In this document: piece after piece, positions 5,681 to 10,888 of the stretch
Layout: each line of letters begins with the position of its first letter
Numbering within the stretch: position 1 is the first letter of the stretch
Origin: an uncultured beta proteobacterium
GTDB taxonomy: Bacteria; Pseudomonadota; Gammaproteobacteria; Burkholderiales; Rhodocyclaceae
Direction of reading: 5' to 3'
NCBI GenBank assembly: GCA_903910495.1
Contig: CAIVZW010000227.1
Coordinates: 1 to 10,888 of the forward strand
DNA: 10,888 nucleotides
Position numbers and translations under genes: made by a program
The notes under the pieces: model-generated
What the model was told of the DNA's origin: nothing
Database searches by the model: none
What the model saw: only the letters and a program-made list of their open reading frames with translations

Positions 5681-5713
5681 CTAAAGGCATGTTGTGATCC
5701 AATCGCCTAGAAT
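5675..5713 (+). promoter_or_regulatory. Possible promoter region for the rightward zinc operon
   Basis: Two weak options exist. TTGCAT (5675-5680, the right arm of operator 2) is followed after 17 bases by TCCAAT (5698-5703). Alternatively TAGAAT (5708-5713) is a better -10 but lacks a good -35. Either lies downstream of or within the candidate operator. Confidence 0.3.
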
Positions 5714-5797
5714 GTTGAACCTGTCCATTGGCTTGTTAGCGCCACGCGCCATTTCGCGCGCACACCAAAATCACGCCTCCCGTCACAAGGGATGCTT

Positions 5798-6772
5798 ATG
5801 AACACGCAGGTCCCGGTTACGATACTCACAGGCTTTCTCGGTGTCGGAAAAACGACGCTGCTCAACCGCATCCTTACGGAGCGCCATAGCGAAAAGATTG
5901 CCGTAATCGAAAACGAGTTCGGTGAAGTCGGTATCGACAATGCCCTGCTGCTTTCGGGCGATGAGCAGATCGTCGAAATGAACAACGGCTGCATCTGCTG
6001 TACGGTACGCGGCGACCTGATTCGCATCCTTGGCGAGTTGGCTGACAAGCGCGCCGCCGGCACTCTGCACTTCGATAGGGTGCTGATTGAAACGACGGGG
6101 CTCGCTGATCCGGGGCCGGTAGCGCAGACGTTTTTCCTTGATGAGACGATTTCAGCACGCTACCTGCTCGATGCCGTGATCACCGTGGTGGACGCCGTAC
6201 ACGCCATGCGGCAACTTGACGAACATGAACAGGCACAGGAACAGGTCGGCTTTGCTGATTGCTTGCTGCTTTCTAAAACCGCCCTCGTCGATTCCGATCA
6301 CATCGAGTTGCTGTCAGAACGCCTGAGTCAGATGAACCCGCGTGCCACCATTCAGGCGGTGCATTTCGGACAAACTCCTCTCTCTGAGATTCTCGATATT
6401 CGCGGCTTCAATCTCAAGGCAATTCTTGAAATCGCACCGCGTTTCTTGTCTGGCGGCCATCACCATCATCACCATGATCGAATTCAATCCTTCGTTTTCC
6501 GCGCGGACCGCAGTTTTGATGGCGATTCCTTGCAGCGATTTCTCGGCGACATCGCGCGCATTTTTGGCGCGGATTTGCTGCGCTATAAAGGCGTGCTGGA
6601 GGTTGATGATCTCCCCTATCGCGTGATTTTCCAGGGGGTGCATGACTTGATGGGCGGCAGTGCTGGTTTGCCGTGGGGTGAAGATGAACAGCGCCGCTCC
6701 ACAATGGTGTTCATCGGCCGGGATTTGCCACGCGAGATCATTGAGCAGGGGTTGCACAAGTGCCTGCGCTAA
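5798..6772 (+). CDS. COG0523-family (CobW/YjiA-type) zinc metallochaperone GTPase
   Basis: Cytoplasmic G3E-family GTPase of 324 residues, thought to hand scarce zinc to client proteins. Visible motifs are Walker A GFLGVGKTT (12-20), ENEFGE (38-43), the family-defining metal site GCICC with Cys65, Cys67 and Cys68, Walker B ETTGLADP (98-105), a six-histidine run (221-226), and the C-terminal CobW_C domain (about 229-320). The guanine-recognition motif reads SKTALVD at 159-165; the Asp expected after the lysine (as in T/SKTD) appears as Ala162. The start at 5798 is preferred over ATG 5792 because AAGGGA at 5787-5792 is correctly spaced only for 5798. Placement beside zur/znu and the candidate operators marks it as a zinc-starvation member rather than a cobalamin CobW. 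The His run probably binds zinc. Confidence 0.9.
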   Translation: MNTQVPVTILTGFLGVGKTTLLNRILTERHSEKIAVIENEFGEVGIDNALLLSGDEQIVEMNNGCICCTVRGDLIRILGELADKRAAGTLHFDRVLIETTGLADPGPVAQTFFLDETISARYLLDAVITVVDAVHAMRQLDEHEQAQEQVGFADCLLLSKTALVDSDHIELLSERLSQMNPRATIQAVHFGQTPLSEILDIRGFNLKAILEIAPRFLSGGHHHHHHDRIQSFVFRADRSFDGDSLQRFLGDIARIFGADLLRYKGVLEVDDLPYRVIFQGVHDLMGGSAGLPWGEDEQRRSTMVFIGRDLPREIIEQGLHKCLR

Positions 6773-6809
6773 ACACCTTTATCTGAAATCCGTTACCAAG
6801 GAGACGACC

Positions 6810-7316
6810 ATGCGCCTTATTCGAGCAACAACTTGTATCGCCCTGTTATTTCCCCTTTTCGTCCATGCGGCAACCGCGCATGTGCATGGCGTTGCAAAAA
6901 TGGACGTGGCGGTTGAAGGAAACAAGCTAAGCGTATCCATGGAAATACCGCTCGACAACATCGTCGGTTTTGAACATCTTCCGAGTACGGAAGCGCAAAA
7001 AGTGGCGCTGGCCGAGTCAATGAAGAAACTGAGGAATGCGGCCAGTCTTTTTGCCCCAACGGCCGCGGCTGGATGTACGGTCGAATCAGCCGATGTTGCC
7101 GACCCGTTTCCCGATGGCAAGGCCAAGGCGGATGGCCATGCCGACGTCGATGCGGAATATGTTTTTCAGTGCGCAAAGCCGGCGGCGCTCAAGGGTCTGG
7201 AAACCACCCTGTTCAAGCATTTCAAACGCCTCCGCCGCATTGATGTACAACGGGCAACACCCAGCGGCCAGGGGGCTGCAACGATGAGCGCGGAGCGTCC
7301 GAGCATGAGTTGGTGA
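6810..7316 (+). CDS. DUF2796 / ZrgA-type periplasmic zinc-associated protein
   Basis: Secreted protein of 168 residues. A signal peptide (about 1-20, ALLFPLFVHA) is followed by the family's opening AHVHGVAKMDVAVEG with His24 and His26. The phrase IPLDNIVGFEHLPSTEAQK (about 47-64) is also characteristic of DUF2796 (PF10986). Two cysteines, Cys89 and Cys121, could form a disulfide. The linker before YVFQC, which as I recall is His-rich in many relatives, here has just one His (KAKADGHADVDAEY). The start is fixed by AAGGAG at 6798-6803, six bases before ATG 6810. The Vibrio zrg system, which has a member of this family, was reported as Zur-regulated and linked to zinc uptake; I apply that by similarity. 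It lies 37 bases after the GTPase gene and 16 before the ABC ATPase gene. Confidence 0.85.
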   Translation: MRLIRATTCIALLFPLFVHAATAHVHGVAKMDVAVEGNKLSVSMEIPLDNIVGFEHLPSTEAQKVALAESMKKLRNAASLFAPTAAAGCTVESADVADPFPDGKAKADGHADVDAEYVFQCAKPAALKGLETTLFKHFKRLRRIDVQRATPSGQGAATMSAERPSMSW

Positions 7317-7332
7317 CCAAGGGAACGCACGC

Positions 7333-8061
7333 ATGAATAGTCTCGCGTCGGCCATCGAACTGGATCACCTGGTATTCCGCTGGCCGGGCCAGGCGACCCC
7401 TTGCCTGGACATCGAAAACCTGACCGTAATGGCTGGCGAACGCGTCTTTCTGTACGGCCCGAGCGGTAGCGGCAAGAGTACCTTGTTGAGCTTGCTGGGC
7501 GGGGTCAACGTTCCCCAGAGCGGCCGTGTAAGCGTGTTGGGACAGGATCTCAAACAAATAGGCGCGCGAGCACGGGATCGGTTGCGCGCCACGCACATCG
7601 GCTTCCTGTTTCAGCAGTTCAATTTGCTCCCGTGGCTTTCAGCCATCGATAACGTTCTCTTGCCCTGTACGTTTTCCGTCGCGCGAAAGGCACGGGCCGC
7701 AGCCGGCTACTCCTTGCTTGACGAAGCCGCGCGCTTGTTAACTCATCTGGATCTGGAGCCAACGCTGTGGGGAAAACCCTCGGCGGAATTGAGCGTCGGA
7801 CAACAACAACGCGTTGCCGCTGCCCGCGCACTGATCGGGGGCCCCGAAATTCTGATTGCCGATGAGCCGACGTCCTCGCTGGATGCCGCCCGGCAGTTGG
7901 TCTTTGTCGATCTGCTTTTGCGAGAGTGCAGCGCGGCGAAAGCGAGTCTGATCTTCGTCAGTCATGATCAACGGCTGGCTTCGCATTTTGATCGACAGCT
8001 ATCCCTGACCGACATCAATCGGGCAGCTGCCGCGCTTGACGTGACGGGTGACGCCCGATGA
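7333..8061 (+). CDS. ABC transporter ATPase, MacB/LolD-like, of the zinc-linked ABC-DUF3299 set
   Basis: Cytoplasmic ATPase of 242 residues. Motifs are Walker A GPSGSGKST (42-50), Q-loop GFLFQQFNLLPWLSAIDNV (Gln94), signature LSVGQQQR (153-160), Walker B ILIADEPTSSLD (173-184) and switch His211 in FVSHD. The FQQFNLLP phrase and overall length place it with MacB/LolD-type ATPases, not with metal importers such as ZnuC. The signature has Val where most have Gly (LSVGQ for LSGGQ). AAGGGA precedes the ATG by about eight bases. Its stop overlaps the permease start by four bases, so the two are surely partners. Confidence 0.9.
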   Translation: MNSLASAIELDHLVFRWPGQATPCLDIENLTVMAGERVFLYGPSGSGKSTLLSLLGGVNVPQSGRVSVLGQDLKQIGARARDRLRATHIGFLFQQFNLLPWLSAIDNVLLPCTFSVARKARAAAGYSLLDEAARLLTHLDLEPTLWGKPSAELSVGQQQRVAAARALIGGPEILIADEPTSSLDAARQLVFVDLLLRECSAAKASLIFVSHDQRLASHFDRQLSLTDINRAAAALDVTGDAR

Positions 8062-9320
8062 TGCCCATACTCAAGCTGGCCGCTCGCAGCGCCTGGGCTC
8101 GACGCCTGACGTTGGGCGTGACCCTGGTCTCCATCGCCCTCAGTACGGCCATGCTGCTCTCCGTTGAGCGGATCCGGCTGGACGCGCGCCAAAGCTTCAC
8201 GCAATCCGTGACCGGTGTTGATCTGGTCGTCGGTGCGCGAACCGGAGGCGTACAGTTGATGCTGTATTCCGTCTTCCATGTCGGGCAGGCGACCAACAAC
8301 ATCGACTGGAAAAGCTTTGAAGCGCTGGCCAGCCATCGGGCCGTCGCCTGGGCGATCCCCTTATCGCTTGGAGATTCCCACCGGGGCTTTGCAGTTCTCG
8401 GGACAACGGCGGCGTATTTCACACGCTTTCAATACGGCGACGCGCTGGCGTTGCAATTCCGCTCTGGGCAAGCGTTCGCAAACGTTTTTGAAACAGTCAT
8501 TGGCAGCGAGGTAGCGGCTAAGCTCAATTACCGGATTGGCGATTCAATCACCCTGAGCCATGGTATTGGATCGCGTGGTTTAACCGAACATGCGGACAAA
8601 CCGTTTCACGTCGTCGGCATTCTGGCGCCCACCGGAACTCCGGTTGATCGTACCGTCCATATCAGCCTGGAATCGATGACGGCTCTGCATCTCGATTGGG
8701 TAGCCGGCGCGCCGATTCCTGGCCTGAACATCCCAGCTAATTTCGTCCAGAAGTTCGACTTGAGGCCCAAGGAGATTACGTCGGCCATGATCGGCCTGAA
8801 AAGCCGTGCGGACGTTTTCCGCATGCAACGCTTCGTCAACGATTTTCAGGGAGAACCCTTGCTCGCAGTCATGCCGGGAGTAGCGCTCGACGAACTGTGG
8901 CAAACCATTGGTATGGTCGAGCGCGCCCTGTTTGCGGTTTCTGCCCTGGTGACTATCGTTGGTCTTGCTGGTTTGATCTCGACCATGCTGGCCAGCCTCA
9001 ATGAACGTCGCCGCGAGCTGGCCATTTTGCGGTCTCTGGGTGCCGGGCCGCGCGATGTATTTCTGATGCTAGCCGCCGAGGGATTGTTGGTAACGACGGC
9101 GGGGGCCGTACTGGGTGTCGGTATTCTGTTTATTGAAACTCACTTGGCGGCTGGGTGGTTATTGGAACACCTGGGCATCCTGATCTCTTCAAGATTATTG
9201 TCTGGCACCGAACTTGAACTCGTCTTGGCAGTCCTACTGACGGGTTTGCTGGCCAGCCTGGTTCCGGGTTGGCGGGCATGGCGGATGTCGTTGGCCGACG
9301 GCTTGACCCCACGCATGTGA
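8058..9320 (+). CDS. ABC transporter permease, FtsX/MacB-like, partner of the preceding ATPase
   Basis: Inner-membrane protein of 420 residues. An N-terminal membrane segment (about 18-35) is followed by a large periplasmic domain of the MacB type (about 40-285) and a C-terminal FtsX domain with three membrane segments (about 290-313, 335-360 and 385-405). The coupling region RRRELAILRSLGAGPRDVF (317-335) is typical of FtsX-like permeases. In characterised MacB and LolCE systems this fold works on substrates in the envelope instead of carrying solutes through the inner membrane. Start at 8058 overlaps the ATPase stop; ATG 8061 is equally possible and differs by one residue. The substrate is unknown; zinc relevance comes from its operon. 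Confidence 0.9.
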   Translation: MMPILKLAARSAWARRLTLGVTLVSIALSTAMLLSVERIRLDARQSFTQSVTGVDLVVGARTGGVQLMLYSVFHVGQATNNIDWKSFEALASHRAVAWAIPLSLGDSHRGFAVLGTTAAYFTRFQYGDALALQFRSGQAFANVFETVIGSEVAAKLNYRIGDSITLSHGIGSRGLTEHADKPFHVVGILAPTGTPVDRTVHISLESMTALHLDWVAGAPIPGLNIPANFVQKFDLRPKEITSAMIGLKSRADVFRMQRFVNDFQGEPLLAVMPGVALDELWQTIGMVERALFAVSALVTIVGLAGLISTMLASLNERRRELAILRSLGAGPRDVFLMLAAEGLLVTTAGAVLGVGILFIETHLAAGWLLEHLGILISSRLLSGTELELVLAVLLTGLLASLVPGWRAWRMSLADGLTPRM

Positions 9321-9391
9321 TCGAGGATCTCTGTTTTGAAGGTGCCAGAAAATATTCGGAACTCCATGGGTTGGCAACGAGGTAAAGCGAA

Positions 9392-9946
9392 GTGGTAACA
9401 ATCTTTCAAAGAATGTTTCGAGAAGGCTTGATGCTGATCGTTCTGATGGCCTCCTTTCTGACGATCGGCCTTGCCCACGCGGCTAATGACGGCATTTACA
9501 AAGAGATTGGATGGGAAACGTTGATCCCTAAAGGATGGGATCCTGCGCTTCAATTCAAGTCACTGAATCTATCGAGCCTGAGTGACGGAGACCCCAAAGC
9601 TATGGAGGCTTTGCAGGCAATGAAGAACATTTGGGATAACGCGCCCACAGAACCGTCAATGAGTGGTCGCAATGTCCGCATCCCCGGATTCATGATTCCA
9701 CTTGATAAGTCGGGAGAGTCGGTCAGATCATTCCTGTTGGTTCCGTATTTTGGGGCGTGCATTCATTCGCCGCCCCCGCCGTCCAATCAGATGGTGCTGG
9801 TATTGCTCGCCAAGCCCCAGCAAGGTTTTCGTACGATGGATGCCGTTTGGGTCAATGGTTCCATGGAAATCGATCGGTCGGATTCGCCGTGGGGAAAAGC
9901 AGCCTATCTTCTTAAAGCTCTCAAGGTTGAAGCCTATTCCCAATAG
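9392..9946 (+). CDS. DUF3299 family secreted protein, copy 1
   Basis: Predicted exported protein of 184 residues, function unknown. Residues 1-30 form a signal peptide (LMLIVLMASFLTIGLAHA, cleavage before AND). The DUF3299 (PF11736) core runs from about 41 to 172 with ETLIPKGW, DPKAMEALQ, IWDNAPTEPSM, VRIPGFMIPLD, FLLVPYFGACIHSPPPP and SDSPWGKAAY. Cys123 and His125 in FGACIH are the obvious candidate metal or catalytic residues. The start is the GTG at 9392 with GAGG nine bases before; ATG 9413 or ATG 9431 are alternatives that still leave a signal peptide. It lies 71 bases after the permease gene and is followed by a paralogue. Confidence 0.85.
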   Translation: MVTIFQRMFREGLMLIVLMASFLTIGLAHAANDGIYKEIGWETLIPKGWDPALQFKSLNLSSLSDGDPKAMEALQAMKNIWDNAPTEPSMSGRNVRIPGFMIPLDKSGESVRSFLLVPYFGACIHSPPPPSNQMVLVLLAKPQQGFRTMDAVWVNGSMEIDRSDSPWGKAAYLLKALKVEAYSQ

Positions 9947-9963
9947 AGTGCGTCCCGTGTACC

Positions 9964-10596
9964 GTGATTGACGGCCTCACGCTACAGGCCCGAACTGTGC
10001 GCCCATATCAACGTCTCTTCCTCGTACTGTTTTTCTTCGCCGCTGCCCTGTTGATCTGGGCCGTCGACGGCCCACCTGAGCCTTTCAAACCAGGCGACTA
10101 TCCCGAAAAGGATGTCGCCAAGTCTGCGTCGAGCTTTCGTGAAATCCAATGGGAAGAACTCATTCCGCCTGGCTGGAGGCCAGCAGACGCGTTTAAGGGT
10201 CTTGATCTTGCACGAATGCGGGATAGCGACCCGCGTGCCATGGACGCGCTCGCCCGCATGCGGGATGTCTGGGACAATGCGCCGGTCGTATCGTCAATGG
10301 AGGGGACCGCAGTCCGCATCGCCGGTTTCATTATTCCACTTGAGCGCATTGGAGATGAGGTCAGTGAGTTTCTGCTGGTTCCTTACTTCGGCGCATGTAT
10401 TCATGCCCCGCCGCCTCCCGGCAACCAGATCATCTATGTGTTTGCTGACAAGCCGCTCAAGAACGTGCAAACCATGGATGCCCTGTGGGTTAGTGGCACG
10501 TTGAAGCTAACCGCCAGTGATAGCCCTTGGGGCCGTTCCGCGTACCGCATGCAAGCCGAAACCACGATGCGCTATCCGTTGCCGACACTGCGTTGA
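9964..10596 (+). CDS. DUF3299 family membrane-anchored protein, copy 2
   Basis: Paralogue of the preceding gene, 210 residues. The N-terminus differs: a basic start then a strongly hydrophobic segment (about 16-33, RLFLVLFFFAAALLIWAV) with no clear cleavage site, so it is probably anchored rather than released, and a Pro-rich stretch (GPPEPFKPGDYPEK) links it to the core. The core (about 63-193) repeats WEELIPPGW, DPRAMDALARM, VWDNAPVVSSM, VRIAGFIIPLE, FLLVPYFGACIHAPPPP (Cys145, His147) and SDSPWGRSAY. A hand alignment without gaps gives about 75 identities in 133 positions with copy 1. The GTG at 9964 is the only plausible start in frame after the preceding stop; no strong ribosome-binding site is seen. 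It ends the readable operon. Confidence 0.83.
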   Translation: MIDGLTLQARTVRPYQRLFLVLFFFAAALLIWAVDGPPEPFKPGDYPEKDVAKSASSFREIQWEELIPPGWRPADAFKGLDLARMRDSDPRAMDALARMRDVWDNAPVVSSMEGTAVRIAGFIIPLERIGDEVSEFLLVPYFGACIHAPPPPGNQIIYVFADKPLKNVQTMDALWVSGTLKLTASDSPWGRSAYRMQAETTMRYPLPTLR

Positions 10597-10888
10597 GGTG
10601 CTGAACAAGAAAAGAGGGATCCGACCACATTCAACGCAGTTGTACGCGAGCACTTTGAAGTGGTTGTCGATCAAACAGAGTGGATTCACCGGCAGCTTTC
10701 GAATCTCGTGCCCAGTCGGCGAATGGCAGCTCCCGGTATTCTCGACCGTCGGCATTGGGTCGATTGTGTGAGTTCGCTGGTGTAGGAAGCTGACGTTCGA
10801 GCACTGCAACCACTGAAGGGCGGCTTACCAACCTACTGCCGCCCGACACTGAACGACTGGCCAATGGCCGGATTGGCCGAGAACCTGC
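10597..10888. other. Non-coding right end, with two hairpins
   Basis: I find no credible gene in these bases; open frames on either strand overlap each other and lack signals. Two stems are visible: GGGCGGC/GCCGCCC arms at 10818-10824 and 10838-10844, and GGCCAAT/ATTGGCC arms at 10859-10865 and 10872-10878. Neither is followed by a T run, so they are not textbook terminators. Confidence 0.5.

Noticed and set aside
10507..10864. Open frames of 77 to 100 residues on the - strand at the right end
   Set aside because: They overlap one another and the end of the DUF3299 gene, with no domain or start signal.
1..10888. tRNA, rRNA or CRISPR array
   Set aside because: No tRNA-like cloverleaf, rRNA segment or regularly spaced repeats were seen.

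Overview
The window looks like a Gram-negative, probably betaproteobacterial, chromosome (inferred from protein style: signal peptides, an outer-membrane barrel, Fur-family Zur, COG0523 GTPase, DUF2796 and DUF3299 proteins). It holds two transition-metal modules separated by a non-coding stretch: a nickel/cobalt module at the left and a zinc module that fills the rest.

Left module, about 1-1875. nikR (+) is a complete nickel-responsive repressor with its His/His/His/Cys nickel site. Facing away from it on the - strand are a small outer-membrane barrel protein and then the start of cbiM, the membrane subunit of an energy-coupling-factor nickel/cobalt importer, which runs off the left edge. The shared region (about 1219-1437) has NikR-like half-sites GTATGA arranged as direct repeats. 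The likely logic is nickel uptake across the outer membrane (barrel) and inner membrane (CbiM), repressed by NikR.

Spacer, 1876-2319: no convincing gene, several inverted repeats.

Zinc module, 2320-10596, read outward in both directions from one regulatory region at about 5593-5797. Leftward (-): an unrecorded 47-residue single-pass membrane ORF, znuC, znuB, znuA and zur; the first three junctions are tight (two ATGA overlaps), and zur is last. Rightward (+): a COG0523 (CobW/YjiA-type) metallochaperone GTPase with a six-histidine loop, a DUF2796/ZrgA-type periplasmic protein, a MacB/LolD-like ABC ATPase with its FtsX-like permease, and two tandem DUF3299 paralogues. The central region contains two palindromes built on ATGCAA/TTGCAT, exactly 42 bp apart centre to centre, which are the best candidates for Zur operators controlling both arms.

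Together the zinc arms would work as follows: ZnuA captures periplasmic zinc, ZnuBC moves it in, Zur senses sufficiency and shuts both arms (including its own operon), the GTPase allocates scarce zinc in the cytoplasm, and the ZrgA/ABC/DUF3299 set acts in the cell envelope in a way not yet mechanistically clear. The last 292 bases have no gene I can support, only two hairpins. The least described elements are the 47-residue ORF, the ABC-DUF3299 set, the direct-repeat NikR-like sites, and a GTPase whose guanine-recognition aspartate appears replaced.
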